Notes: generated from the sequence alone by a model not told the origin. Numbered from the stretch's first letter, positions 1 to 9,969 are shown. The stretch is DNA of 64,000 nucleotides from Candidatus Gastranaerophilales bacterium (GCA_944325085.1 CALUYT010000028.1:43331-107330); one strand, 5' to 3'. Program-made: numbers and translations.

Positions 1-1310
1 TGACAATTAACAATGGAGAATACGGTGACGGACAAGCTAACTTTGCTATTGATTTATACGCAAGAAGCAATGGAAATGCAGGTTCTGATACCTTCAGTGC
101 AGATTCTATAAAAGTAGCAACAAAAGGCGAAAATGGTACTATCCACATTTCTGATTGGAACATTGCCGGAGATATTAACGGTTATGATGCACCAATCGAA
201 AAACACATAAGATTAGGAAAAATATTTAAAGCTGATGACATAGATAAAGAAGTAACTTTTACTTCAACTGACAAAGAAATATTTACTCCAATAGGTTACT
301 ATAGATTAAATTCTTCATCTGCAAATGATGGAAGTTATTCTCTTGATTTAACAAGATTTAACCCACAAGTATTCAGAGGACAAGTTGCAACTGCTGCTTC
401 TTATATGAACCAACTTGTAGTAAATGATACATTATTCAACAGAGCACAAATAAGACGATATGGCGCAAGCTATGATCAATTATTCAAAAATAAAACAGCA
501 ATTCTTGATGGTACTGCTAGCTACGAAAGAACACTAAAAGAAGGAAGTCTATGGACTGAAGTCTTTGGTAACTTTGAAACTTTAAAAATGAATAATAGTC
601 TTGATAAAGTTCGAAACAACTCTTGGGGCTTTATTGTAGGTGCTGATTTTGGATTAAGAGAATTAAAAAATGGTTGGACATATATGCCAACAGCATACAT
701 TGCATATAATGGAGGCCACCAAACATTTAACGGTGTCGGAATGTGGGAAAACGGTGGTCAAATTGGTTTTATGAGCAGTTGGATGAAACGTCAGTTTATT
801 GAAACCGCAATGATTTATGGTGGTGTTTATGGAACTGAAATGAGCGTTGCTGGAACATCAGAAGATGCATTCAATTACTTTGTTGGTGTTGCAAGTAAAA
901 CTGCATATGATTGGAATTTAGGAAAATATTTCAAAATTCAACCATCATTAACACTTGCTTATAATATGTTTGGTCAACAAAATTGGCATAGTGACTTTGG
1001 ACAAATGGGTATGAGTTCAGGTTTCTTAAATGGTTTCAATGTTGCACCTGGCGTTAACTTTATATTCCAAAGAGAAACTTGGAGTGCATATGCGACCATA
1101 GCATATGCTTGGAACTTCTTTGCAGGAATAGACGGTCAAGCCGGATATGTAGATTTGCCTAGTATAAAAATGGCACAAGGATATTTACAATACGGCTTTG
1201 GTATGACAAAAACATTCTCTGATAGACTAAATCTATTTGCTCAAGCAACAGTAAGAAACATTGGCAGAACAGGTATTATCTGTCAAGGTGGTCTAAACTG
1301 GAGATTATAA
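1..1310 (+). CDS. C-terminal part of an autotransporter-type surface protein (5' end outside window)
   Basis: The reading frame is open from base 3, so the gene begins left of the window; about 435 residues are visible. The first ~130 residues are polar and rich in G, N, D and T, like the end of a beta-helical passenger. From about base 405 the protein shows alternating aromatic/hydrophobic strands with many Y, W, F and G, and it ends in NWRL, as expected for a 12-strand-type autotransporter beta barrel that inserts in the outer membrane. The methionine at 405 is internal and probably not the start. It would export or anchor the passenger at the cell surface. Family call is by composition and architecture only; passenger ligand unknown. 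A tRNA gene follows 34 nt downstream. Confidence 0.6.
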   Translation, partial: TINNGEYGDGQANFAIDLYARSNGNAGSDTFSADSIKVATKGENGTIHISDWNIAGDINGYDAPIEKHIRLGKIFKADDIDKEVTFTSTDKEIFTPIGYYRLNSSSANDGSYSLDLTRFNPQVFRGQVATAASYMNQLVVNDTLFNRAQIRRYGASYDQLFKNKTAILDGTASYERTLKEGSLWTEVFGNFETLKMNNSLDKVRNNSWGFIVGADFGLRELKNGWTYMPTAYIAYNGGHQTFNGVGMWENGGQIGFMSSWMKRQFIETAMIYGGVYGTEMSVAGTSEDAFNYFVGVASKTAYDWNLGKYFKIQPSLTLAYNMFGQQNWHSDFGQMGMSSGFLNGFNVAPGVNFIFQRETWSAYATIAYAWNFFAGIDGQAGYVDLPSIKMAQGYLQYGFGMTKTFSDRLNLFAQATVRNIGRTGIICQGGLNWRL

Positions 1311-1344
1311 AATACTTTTCATGATAAAATTAAATACATAATAT

Positions 1345-1416
1345 GCGGGCATAGTTCAGTGGTAGAATGTCTCCTTCCCAAGGAGAAGATCGCGAGTTCG
1401 AGTCTCGTTGCCCGCT
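1345..1416 (+). tRNA. tRNA-Gly (anticodon CCC)
   Basis: Cloverleaf folds fully: acceptor GCGGGCA (1345-1351) pairs with TGCCCGC (1409-1415); D-stem GTTC/GAAT; anticodon stem TCTCC/GGAGA around loop TTCCCAA, with CCC at 1377-1379; T-arm GCGAG/CTCGT with TTCGAGT loop. CCA is not encoded. A T-rich run follows immediately and could end transcription. Confidence 0.95.
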
Positions 1417-1466
1417 TTTTTATTTTTTATTGGCAAAAATTTATATTCAGCAATTTTAAAAAAGCT

Positions 1467-2240
1467 ATGAATATACAAATCACACCAAAAATTTCAAATA
1501 TACAAAATACTCCTATATATAAAAAAAATTATAATGAATACAAAAATATTCATAAACCAATTATAGATACTTGCTCGTTTGGAAATAGTAATATAATTCC
1601 AATATATGAACATCAATACGGAACACTAAAATCAATAGAGTTTAAAGAACCTATTGAAGTTTCTAAAGCTTTTTTAGAAATAGCACACACCAATGAAGAT
1701 TTAATTAAATATAATCTACTTCGATACACTCATACAATCGAAAGTATAAAAGAAATAGGAGAAATTCTATCAAACCAAGAAATCGGAAAAACAAAAGTAA
1801 AATCTTTAATTGGTATAGGAACATTTGCATTAGCATTTGAAACTGAAAACGGACAAGTCCTAAAAATTACAGATATTGAACATTTCCAAAATGGTAGAAA
1901 GCCTGCAAAATTTGATTTGCCTATCATTAAAAGCGGCCGGCTAGCAAAATACCCTCCTTATCATTATTATCTTGAAGAAAAAGTAACTCAAAATGATATT
2001 ACGCAAGAAGAATTGAAAGCTTTAGTTAAAGAAATAAAAAATTTAGGTTATAAAATGAAAGATTATTTAGTACATTTTAGTACCGATGATGAAGAATTAA
2101 TAAAAGTAGAACAATTCGGGCGAGCAAAAAATGGAAAAATTTATTTAATAGACCCTGGTTGTGCGTTTGAAACAGATAATGTATATAATCCTGCTAAAAA
2201 ATATAACTTGAAAAATTTATTCAAAAAACTATTAAAATAA
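1467..2240 (+). CDS. Hypothetical protein with a kinase-like (pseudokinase?) core
   Basis: A 257-residue protein. An in-frame start at 1359 lies inside the tRNA and is rejected; ATG 1467 is the first start beyond it, though no clear ribosome-binding site precedes it. Residues 114-134 (LIGIGTF...GQVLKITD) resemble the glycine-rich loop and the VxK lysine (K133) of protein kinases. Residues 226-231 (YLIDPG, D229) resemble the metal-binding DFG-type motif, preceded by YLVHF (200-204), where a catalytic-loop HxD would be expected but no canonical HRD is present. The fold may thus be a small or degenerate kinase. No signal peptide. Could equally be an unrelated lineage-specific protein; kinase resemblance is inference. 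Confidence 0.45.
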   Translation: MNIQITPKISNIQNTPIYKKNYNEYKNIHKPIIDTCSFGNSNIIPIYEHQYGTLKSIEFKEPIEVSKAFLEIAHTNEDLIKYNLLRYTHTIESIKEIGEILSNQEIGKTKVKSLIGIGTFALAFETENGQVLKITDIEHFQNGRKPAKFDLPIIKSGRLAKYPPYHYYLEEKVTQNDITQEELKALVKEIKNLGYKMKDYLVHFSTDDEELIKVEQFGRAKNGKIYLIDPGCAFETDNVYNPAKKYNLKNLFKKLLK

Positions 2241-2253
2241 AAAAACAAAATTA

Positions 2254-2282
2254 TTGACAAACAAAAATCTAATTGCTACAAT
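2254..2282 (+). promoter_or_regulatory. Sigma-70-type promoter of the SprA-related gene
   Basis: Consensus TTGACA (2254-2259), 17-nt spacer, TACAAT (2277-2282), followed by AGGAG at 2294-2298. Near-perfect housekeeping promoter, giving a leader of about 15 nt. Confidence 0.85.
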
Positions 2283-2303
2283 AGTAGCATAAAAGGAGTG
2301 TGT

Positions 2304-2660
2304 ATGGCAATAAATTGTTTATCAAAACAAGATATAATTAATCAAAATTATAATCATATTTATAACCATGAAATGGCTCACAAAGCAGCTGGCGGAGTTT
2401 TTGCCGGTGCAATTTCAATAGAAAGAAATGCTGAGGGAATACCAGTTTCAGGTCATGTTCCAATACAGATGCCAACACTTGATAGAAAAAACCCACAAAA
2501 AACTATTGACCACGCTAATACAGTTATTAAAGCAGCATTAGCTCCATCAGATCCTTCAGGTCAAGATTATAAAGTTGCAGCCCAAGCTGAACAAATAAAA
2601 ATGCAAGCTCAAGCTGTTAAAAACGAAAAACAAGGGAAAAAATTAGATATCCAAGCATAA
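2304..2660 (+). CDS. Small SprA-related (CJM1_0395-type) putative metallopeptidase
   Basis: A 118-residue protein. ATG 2304 is chosen because AGGAG lies 5 nt upstream; a GTG at 2298 overlaps that site. The sequence HEMAHKAAGG (near residues 24-33) gives an HExxH zinc motif in the context seen in the SprA-related putative metallopeptidase family (HEQAHKAAGG in typical members). The later ALAPSDPSGQDYKVAAQA also matches the conserved block of that family. It is much shorter than usual proteobacterial members, lacking their long N-terminal region, and has no signal peptide, so it is a minimal version probably located in the cytoplasm. Substrate unknown. It has its own promoter and precedes ftsZ by about 130 nt. 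Confidence 0.8.
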   Translation: MAINCLSKQDIINQNYNHIYNHEMAHKAAGGVFAGAISIERNAEGIPVSGHVPIQMPTLDRKNPQKTIDHANTVIKAALAPSDPSGQDYKVAAQAEQIKMQAQAVKNEKQGKKLDIQA

Positions 2661-2788
2661 TTTATTTGAATATTTCCTATGATACAAAATGCTAAATATA
2701 ATGACTTTTTGCTAATTATTACAAAATATTCAAATACGTGAAAAGTTGATTTTTTAGTATATAATATAATTGTAATGTAGGAGGTATA

Positions 2789-3925
2789 ATGGAAAATATT
2801 GTATCAAGTTACCAAGGTAACGAAAGATCAAATATAAATCCCACTAGAATAAAAGTTGTAGGCGTAGGCGGCGGCGGTGGGAACGCTGTTAATAGAATGA
2901 TTAATGCTAAACTTGCAGGTGTTGAATTTTGGTTAATGAACACAGATTTGCAAGTACTAACATTTAGTAATGCTGAACACAAATTACAATTAGGTTCTAC
3001 AACAACACAAGGTTTAGGTGCAGGCGGTGATCCATCAACTGGTGAAAGAGCTGCATTAGAAGCTAAAGATGAAATTACCAAAGCTTTAGATGGAACAGAT
3101 ATGGTATTCATCACTGCCGGAATGGGTGGTGGAACAGGAACAGGTGCTGCTCCTGTTGTTGCACAAATTGCTAAAGATTTGGGCATTTTAACAATTGCAT
3201 TTGTCACAAAACCATTTAGCTGGGAAGGCAAAAAAAGAATGGCTCAAGCTGAATCCGGTATTGAAAAATTGAAAAAATATGTCGATGCAATACTTGTAGT
3301 TCCAAATGACAAATTATTACAAGTTGTTGAACGCCAAATGGGATTAAGAGAAGCATTCTGTGTTACTGATGAAGTATTATATAGAGGAATTCAAGGTATT
3401 TCAGACCTTATCACAATCCCAGGTATGATAAACATCGACTTTGCTGATGTTAAGAAAGTTGTTAAAGATTCTGGTACAGCATTAATGGGTATTGGTAGAG
3501 CCCAAGGTGAAGGTAGAGCCGTTAAAGCTGCTGAAATGGCTATCAATTCTCAATTACTTGAATCTTCTATTGATGGAGCATCAGGTATCGTTGTTAACAT
3601 TACAGGTAGCTCTAATATGACATTGTATGAAATCAACGATGCTACTGCAATAATTAACAATGTAGTTAAAGATGATGCTGATGTTATTATTGGTACTGCA
3701 ATTAATGAATCATTCCAAAACGAAATTCAAATTACAGTTATTGCAACAGGTTTCTCAGAAAAACCAAAAACTCCGGCTATGCCACAAATGTCAGCTGCTG
3801 AGTATTTCCAGGGTAAACCTTCAACATCTACATCAACATCTAGTTCAACATCTTCTTCAGGTTTTGATTTTCCAAAAATGCCTGATTTGAATTTGGATGT
3901 TCCTGATTTCCTTAGAAAAGAATAA
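2789..3925 (+). CDS. ftsZ: Cell division GTPase FtsZ
   Basis: A 378-residue protein that polymerises with GTP into the cytokinetic Z ring. Visible motifs are VGVGGGGGNAVNRM (about 24-37, nucleotide base contacts), the tubulin signature GMGGGTGTG (111-119), and the T7 loop region around NIDFADV. After the core comes a short Ser/Thr linker, then a C-terminal peptide DVPDFLRKE, which normally binds FtsA, SepF or similar partners. Length is normal for the family. AGGAGG lies 4 nt upstream of the ATG. No ftsA or ftsQ is adjacent, so it stands outside a dcw cluster. A bidirectional terminator follows. Confidence 0.98.
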   Translation: MENIVSSYQGNERSNINPTRIKVVGVGGGGGNAVNRMINAKLAGVEFWLMNTDLQVLTFSNAEHKLQLGSTTTQGLGAGGDPSTGERAALEAKDEITKALDGTDMVFITAGMGGGTGTGAAPVVAQIAKDLGILTIAFVTKPFSWEGKKRMAQAESGIEKLKKYVDAILVVPNDKLLQVVERQMGLREAFCVTDEVLYRGIQGISDLITIPGMINIDFADVKKVVKDSGTALMGIGRAQGEGRAVKAAEMAINSQLLESSIDGASGIVVNITGSSNMTLYEINDATAIINNVVKDDADVIIGTAINESFQNEIQITVIATGFSEKPKTPAMPQMSAAEYFQGKPSTSTSTSSSTSSSGFDFPKMPDLNLDVPDFLRKE

Positions 3926-3948
3926 TTATTATTATAAAATAATTAAAT

Positions 3949-3979
3949 AAAAGAGTAAGTTTAATACACTTACTCTTTT
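3949..3979. terminator. Bidirectional intrinsic terminator between ftsZ and the giant gene
   Basis: Perfect 12-bp stem AAAAGAGTAAGT / ACTTACTCTTTT around a 7-nt loop. It has U-runs in both directions and sits between convergent genes. Confidence 0.9.
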
Positions 3980-3983
3980 ATTT

Positions 3984-6900
3984 TTATTCATCATACAAAT
4001 CATCTTCTGTTTCAACACTTTGAGTCGATAAATCAATATTTGGGAAATTTTTACTTTGTGTTGCAATATATTCTTCTAATTTACTAAAATCTTCAAGATA
4101 TTTTTTACGTGCCTCATTGGCAGGTGAATCTTCTGGTAATGTTAAATTCACAATCAAATTCTTTACTTTTTGAATTTTCATTAATTTTTGATTTAGTAAA
4201 TTTATATTATACTTAGCCGCCACAATGGAAGCACTTTTAGCCTCTTCCATGTGTAAATACAATAACGCGGTTTTAGATCTTTCCGGATGTTCTTCCATTT
4301 CTTTTAATGCGTTTTCAAAAGATTTTCGTATTATTTTAATACTTATTCTATAATTTGTATTTTTAAATTTTCGTACAATTCTTTCTTCCATAGCTTTAAC
4401 TTTTTCTTTGTAATTTGGATCCTTATCAATATTACCCAAATTATTAAGTTCAGCTTCTACTATTGAAGTTTGCTTAGATACAGATGATAATATACTATTT
4501 ATTCTTTTTATATTTTTTAACGCTTTATCAAAAGAATTATTTTTTTGAGCCATTTCAACAACTCGATCTGCCAAACCTAGTTGCTCTAAAAATAAGATAG
4601 CAGAATCTAAATCTTCATCTGCAAGAAGAGGTGCTAACATAATATCTATCGCTATATCTGAATCTAAACTTACAATTGATCCATTTTTTAATTGTAATTT
4701 TGATTTTTTAAATTCATCTTTAACAACATTTAAATTAGCTTCACTAGCACAAGACATAAATAAATGCTGCATTTCTAATAAACTTGCTTGGTATAATAAC
4801 CCGCGAATATCATCATGCAATGAATTTATCATTCGTTCTGTATTCTTATTAGTTTCAGAAGTTTCACCTGCATCAGGCTTTGCTAACAATAACAGATATT
4901 GATTTAACATTTCTTCCGGAGTTCTTGTTATAATATGTTTATCAAGCATTTTATGAAACTCTTGATAATACTTATCTGCATCAGGTAAATTTTTATATTT
5001 TGCAGAAATCCATTTATTCAAAAGACCTTCTGCTCTTACTCTATATTTAGGATTCATTAAATTCAAAATATCTTGTTTTATATCTTTGATTGAATCAAGA
5101 GAAATTTTCACTGCATCTGTCATACTCTTTCCATCAGCAGTTGAAAGGTACATATTTAATTCATCTCGCATTATAGATATAAAGTACTTATAATCAGAAC
5201 TTTTTGCACTATCATCTAATTTAAGCAAATTATTAGCAGCATCAATTGTATCCTGTATTGATGTATCATCGCCATTAAGTTCTAAAAATTCTTTTATATT
5301 TTGAGTTATATGTTTCTTTTGTCCTTTTGATAATATCTCATTATCTGAAATTCTATTTATATATTTATCTAAATCATTGATAATTTTGATAGATTTATCT
5401 TGTACTTTATATGCATCAATTGCTTCAATTTCATCATTTATATCATTATAAATTTTCTTAGCAATATTACTAATATTCTCTTTCTTATCAAAATTATATT
5501 TTGGACAACCAGGAAACATTCTATACATTTTAAATGCCTGTTCACTCAATCTATTATATGCCTTATCCAAAGTTAATAATTTTAATGCATAATAATATTC
5601 TAAATATAAATCATCAACTGATCTTTTAGCATTTGAATATTTTGCACCCCTAAGCTTACGTTCCAATTTATTGTAATCATATACAGGAGTTGTTTCACTC
5701 ATTTTTAAATTTAATCCCATACGTTGATTGAATAATAAATTATACAACATATTATGCGTACGCTCATCCATATTTTTGAATTGACACAATACGTCATAAC
5801 CTGTTACTTTTTTAATTCCTATAGCTTGATCAGTAATTTTATCATTATATTTCTGATTGAATTCAGATGTTGTCATATTCCTTAAATTATTTATAATTTG
5901 AACAAGTTCTTCATCTGTTGAAGGATCAAATGTTGCATCAATCCAATCGATAATATTTTTCATACTATCGCTAGCAAATGAAGAACTGTCCAAATCAGCT
6001 AATGTGAATCCCATATTTGCACGTAATAAATTACGTACACCATTAGCTAACTTTTCAATACTTTCATCTTTATTTTCAAAACTTGGAGTTTTTTTATTTA
6101 ATATCTTAACAAAACTTTCTATCATCAAATCTATAGTTTTATCAAGACTTCCATCAAATTTTTCTTTTGATATATTTTTCAAAGAATTTACAACATCTAA
6201 TTTTAATTGGTTATTAATTTTTATATGATTGTTTTGAGCAAAATTATCTAAAAGTAAATTGACTTCTTCTCTTACACTTTCAGCACCATATTTTGCAATA
6301 TCTATATTTTTTGCAAATGTATAATCAAAATTCTTACGAGCTTCAACTTTTATTTGTTGTTTTATTTTTTGCAATTCAGGCATTGTATTTTCTTTAAATA
6401 AAATCTTTTGATCAGGAATAGCCTTATAAGATCTTATCAATGCCATTTTTTCAAATAGAATTTTCAACTTATCATTATCTGGTAATTTATCATAATCTTG
6501 TTTTGTTTCTATTCCTTTTTCAAAAGGTTTATTACCATTTATACGATTTTCATAATCACTGTATTCTTTACCTAAATTCGTAGAAAGAGTTTCTGCTTTA
6601 TTAATCAATGCCTTAACTTCACTTTTTGTCATTGATTTAACTTGTGATTCTAATTGAGGCATAAATACAGATGAAGGTATTAGTGTATTTTCCCTTATTT
6701 GTCTAACAAATTTATCAGGATTTGGATATGTTCCAGGAGTAATAATATCGCAGAACATAGGGAATTTATAATCTGATGAACTTACTAATCTTCTATAATT
6801 TTTATTATTGATATCTTTAGATTTAAATTCACCTATTTCACCCAACAAATTATCAACCAATTTACCTGTTAAGTATTCATCATCCGTAATATAACCTAAA

Positions 6901-9884
6901 CTTCCACCATAATTTGATGAATAATCAGTTCTTAATAAGCCATTTTCATCAACCCAAGTATTTCTATGTTCCCTTGGTCCCCAAGTATTATCATGGAAAA
7001 CTGCATCTTTTAATTCTACTTTATCATCAGTTTTTACAGGTAAAGACCTTATATCAGCAATATATTGAGCATGCCAAGCTGGTGCCATAGCATATACGGA
7101 AGTAGATGAAACACCAGAATAAGGAGAGGCTTTAATTTTTTTAACAGCATACTTACCATTGTTTTCTATATAATATGGTCTATCTGTCATATGTTCAAAA
7201 AGTTTCACTTGTTGATTAGAAGACAAACCACTTGAAGCTTCAGGGCCTACCCAATATCTACCGGTTTTAATTCCTGCTTGTCGATTCAAATCTGCTAAAG
7301 GTTCTTTTAATTTTTTATATTCTACATCTAATGCTCTTGTTGTATATGAATACCAACCATTAATACATTCTTCAATATGTTTCATTACAGCTTTTTCTCG
7401 AGGAGTGAATGTAGTTAATTCTTTAGGTAACTCATCATATTTCAAGGCAGATTCATCTGATTGAGTACGGGCATATTCTATTTTTGATAATTTGTCTCTA
7501 AATAAAACTAAATCTCGAACTGGAATTACATCACCCATATTTTCCATTTTTTTAATAATAATCATTTTCGGATTAACAGTATTTAAGACCTCACCATCTT
7601 CATTTCTAATATTTAATGCCTTTTGGTAAGCTCCTATCAAGCCAACATATTGATTATATACATCACCAATTCTGTTATAAATTTTTAATGTTTCTTCTAT
7701 TGGTGCATCTTTTGGTAAGTTATTTTTTAAATTAAATCCTTGTAATATAACAGAATTTTTATTATCTTCATTAAATAGAATTTCACCCAATCTGCTAAAT
7801 GTATCTTTAAAAGTTAGCAACTGAGAAGAATGTCCTATTTTATTCAATATAGTTAAATACTCTTTTTCAGTACAATTTTCAGATGATAATTGATTTATAT
7901 ATTTATCTAAAATTTCTAAAACATCTTTCTTCTTATTATCTTTTACTTTCAATTTCTCTGCCATATCCAGTAAAACGTTTTCATCATTTCCTTCTTCTAT
8001 AGCATTTTTTATGGCAATGATTTCATTTTTCAATGAAGTCTTTTTATCTACAGCAAGGCAACAATTATACAAATCATCCATAGATTTTAAAATTACTTCT
8101 ACAGTCTCTTTATTACCTTTTAAAGATTCTGCCAAAGCTTCATTATCATCGTCTGATGCAAAATTCTTAGCCAAAATTGCTCGTAATTTTGGATCAATTG
8201 TTCCTTTTTCTAATTTTTTAATCAAATAATCCATATTTTGAACAATCAAAGTTTCTTCATCAGGAATATTCATTTTTTGAATTGATTCTTGAAGATAAAC
8301 AGGTATATCCAACTTGAATATACTTTGCGTTCTATATGCGGCTGCAGCATTATACAAACTTTCAGCTCTCATTATTTGTTCTGCTACATATGAACCTTCA
8401 GATTTTTTATCAAAAGACTTTCTTACTACTAATAAATTATAAAGTTCATTTGCAAATTTATCAGTAATTTTTCCAGATTCATCACTCGAGAATGCAATTG
8501 TTAAAAAAGCTTTGATTTTTTCTGTCTTAGCCTTTTCAGTTTCATTAGGTAAATATACAAAATCACGTTTGTAATCTTTTACTTTTTGAGCTCTTTCAGC
8601 ATTTGGAACTTCTAAATTTAATAAATCTGTTACCACTTCATGTATTTTATTAGAATTTGCATTTGGCGCTATCTCTTTTAATTTTGAAGCTATTAATCCG
8701 GTATATTTAGAAAGAAATTCAAGATTTTCTTTTTTAGATTCTAAATATAAATTTGATTGATACTTTTCATAAGCAGCCTTTTTCTTACAAACCTTAATTA
8801 AATCTTTTGCTTTTGCTAAACTTCTATACCAATCTTGTTCTAACACTAAACTATCATCTAAATCAGAAGTTAAATGTGAATCATGAAAAGAATCAAAATT
8901 TTCTTTATCAAAAGGTTTATAAACTCCAACAAATTCATTTGCAGCACCTGCAGTATCTGCAACATTCATCCAATTTAATGCTGCAGCATCAATTATTCTA
9001 TAACCTTTTGAAAGTGCATAAGCATAATCTACATCAGCTTTTGCAATAGGTATTTTTGTATGTGTACCCAATTTGGTAATATCATAAACTTGTAAATAAT
9101 CGCTATCATCTAATTCTGACAATATCATATCTACATAATTTACCTTATCTTCATAAGCCAAAGCCTTTCTACATATAGAAATTGCTGCACACATGCCATG
9201 AAGCTTTTGGTTAACAGCTTTGATATTAGGAACCTTTGATTCAGGAGTATCAATAACTAAATCATTAACAATCTCTGCTAAAGCTCTAGTTTTTTGATTC
9301 TCTAACTGAGGATTTATTTTATAATCAGGACTCATAAAATAATTTAAGCGCTGCATTATATATAATTTTTGAAATAAAGGAACCTCAGATGAAACAATAA
9401 AATAATCAATATTTCGGTCTAAATTTTTTATATTTTTATTTAAAATACTATTTAATAAATCCCTATCAACTTTTGATAAAATAGATTTTCTCAAATCTAA
9501 AATTTGCAATTCTGTCTCATTTAAATCTTTAGGAGAATTTTCTATTTTTTCTAAACGTTTCAACAATTTTGATTTAACATTATCATCAGATAATTCAATA
9601 GATTTTCTTGCAGCATTATTTAATTTTACGCGCCAATCATTGTATGGTTGCTTACCTAAATCAATATTGGTACCATATTTTAAGTTTTCAGACACATCTA
9701 ATAAAAAGTTAGCATTATCTTCACCTGGAACATTTGCCAAATTTTCAATTGCATTAGAAATATTACGCTGATTAATTACATTTAAATCATATACATTATC
9801 TTTTTGTAATTGTGAAACTGTTTTTCTATCTTGTCTTTTACCCTGAAAATATGGTGTAAAAGGATTTATATTGTATATTTTCAT
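3984..9884 (-). CDS. Giant 1966-residue protein of unknown function, possible Cys/His active site
   Basis: By far the largest gene here; not recognised. It is charged, mostly alpha-helical and Lys/Asp/Asn-rich, with no signal peptide or membrane segment. The N-terminus carries the short FxG motif (PYFQGKRQ) seen in several unrelated proteins of this window. Two less helical patches stand out. KLHGMCAAIS has C232 after Q226, like a papain-fold nucleophile region. VFHDNTWG (H964, N966) is followed by a Trp-rich segment, like the His/Asn-x-Trp-Gly region of such enzymes. The 730-residue gap between them is large, so a cysteine-protease or transglutaminase-like role is only a guess. It could be an intracellularly made effector. 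Its ribosome-binding site lies in a hairpin (9889-9912). C-terminus is acidic (ETEDDLYDE). Confidence 0.8.
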   Translation of the reverse strand: MKIYNINPFTPYFQGKRQDRKTVSQLQKDNVYDLNVINQRNISNAIENLANVPGEDNANFLLDVSENLKYGTNIDLGKQPYNDWRVKLNNAARKSIELSDDNVKSKLLKRLEKIENSPKDLNETELQILDLRKSILSKVDRDLLNSILNKNIKNLDRNIDYFIVSSEVPLFQKLYIMQRLNYFMSPDYKINPQLENQKTRALAEIVNDLVIDTPESKVPNIKAVNQKLHGMCAAISICRKALAYEDKVNYVDMILSELDDSDYLQVYDITKLGTHTKIPIAKADVDYAYALSKGYRIIDAAALNWMNVADTAGAANEFVGVYKPFDKENFDSFHDSHLTSDLDDSLVLEQDWYRSLAKAKDLIKVCKKKAAYEKYQSNLYLESKKENLEFLSKYTGLIASKLKEIAPNANSNKIHEVVTDLLNLEVPNAERAQKVKDYKRDFVYLPNETEKAKTEKIKAFLTIAFSSDESGKITDKFANELYNLLVVRKSFDKKSEGSYVAEQIMRAESLYNAAAAYRTQSIFKLDIPVYLQESIQKMNIPDEETLIVQNMDYLIKKLEKGTIDPKLRAILAKNFASDDDNEALAESLKGNKETVEVILKSMDDLYNCCLAVDKKTSLKNEIIAIKNAIEEGNDENVLLDMAEKLKVKDNKKKDVLEILDKYINQLSSENCTEKEYLTILNKIGHSSQLLTFKDTFSRLGEILFNEDNKNSVILQGFNLKNNLPKDAPIEETLKIYNRIGDVYNQYVGLIGAYQKALNIRNEDGEVLNTVNPKMIIIKKMENMGDVIPVRDLVLFRDKLSKIEYARTQSDESALKYDELPKELTTFTPREKAVMKHIEECINGWYSYTTRALDVEYKKLKEPLADLNRQAGIKTGRYWVGPEASSGLSSNQQVKLFEHMTDRPYYIENNGKYAVKKIKASPYSGVSSTSVYAMAPAWHAQYIADIRSLPVKTDDKVELKDAVFHDNTWGPREHRNTWVDENGLLRTDYSSNYGGSLGYITDDEYLTGKLVDNLLGEIGEFKSKDINNKNYRRLVSSSDYKFPMFCDIITPGTYPNPDKFVRQIRENTLIPSSVFMPQLESQVKSMTKSEVKALINKAETLSTNLGKEYSDYENRINGNKPFEKGIETKQDYDKLPDNDKLKILFEKMALIRSYKAIPDQKILFKENTMPELQKIKQQIKVEARKNFDYTFAKNIDIAKYGAESVREEVNLLLDNFAQNNHIKINNQLKLDVVNSLKNISKEKFDGSLDKTIDLMIESFVKILNKKTPSFENKDESIEKLANGVRNLLRANMGFTLADLDSSSFASDSMKNIIDWIDATFDPSTDEELVQIINNLRNMTTSEFNQKYNDKITDQAIGIKKVTGYDVLCQFKNMDERTHNMLYNLLFNQRMGLNLKMSETTPVYDYNKLERKLRGAKYSNAKRSVDDLYLEYYYALKLLTLDKAYNRLSEQAFKMYRMFPGCPKYNFDKKENISNIAKKIYNDINDEIEAIDAYKVQDKSIKIINDLDKYINRISDNEILSKGQKKHITQNIKEFLELNGDDTSIQDTIDAANNLLKLDDSAKSSDYKYFISIMRDELNMYLSTADGKSMTDAVKISLDSIKDIKQDILNLMNPKYRVRAEGLLNKWISAKYKNLPDADKYYQEFHKMLDKHIITRTPEEMLNQYLLLLAKPDAGETSETNKNTERMINSLHDDIRGLLYQASLLEMQHLFMSCASEANLNVVKDEFKKSKLQLKNGSIVSLDSDIAIDIMLAPLLADEDLDSAILFLEQLGLADRVVEMAQKNNSFDKALKNIKRINSILSSVSKQTSIVEAELNNLGNIDKDPNYKEKVKAMEERIVRKFKNTNYRISIKIIRKSFENALKEMEEHPERSKTALLYLHMEEAKSASIVAAKYNINLLNQKLMKIQKVKNLIVNLTLPEDSPANEARKKYLEDFSKLEEYIATQSKNFPNIDLSTQSVETEDDLYDE

Positions 9885-9888
9885 AAAA

Positions 9889-9912
9889 AATCCCCATAAA
9901 ATTATGAGGATT
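9889..9912 (-). promoter_or_regulatory. Hairpin containing the ribosome-binding site of the giant gene (or terminator of the gene before)
   Basis: On the minus strand an 11-position stem (one mismatch) with a minimal AT loop ends in GGGGATTTTTT directly before the ATG at 9884. The GGGGA Shine-Dalgarno lies in the 3' arm, 6 nt from the start. The same stem plus U6 looks like a terminator for the upstream L,D-transpeptidase gene, so it may couple termination with translation control. Confidence 0.55.
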
Positions 9913-9969
9913 ATAAGTAATCTAAAAATTTTTTTTGTTAGCTTTTAACAAAAATATTAAGAATTTTTA

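Noticed and set aside
1359..1466. N-terminal extension of the kinase-like protein
   Set aside because: It would be translated through the tRNA-Gly gene.
2809..3231. Minus-strand ORF inside ftsZ
   Set aside because: Pro/Ala-rich mirror of the conserved FtsZ GTPase codons; no SD.
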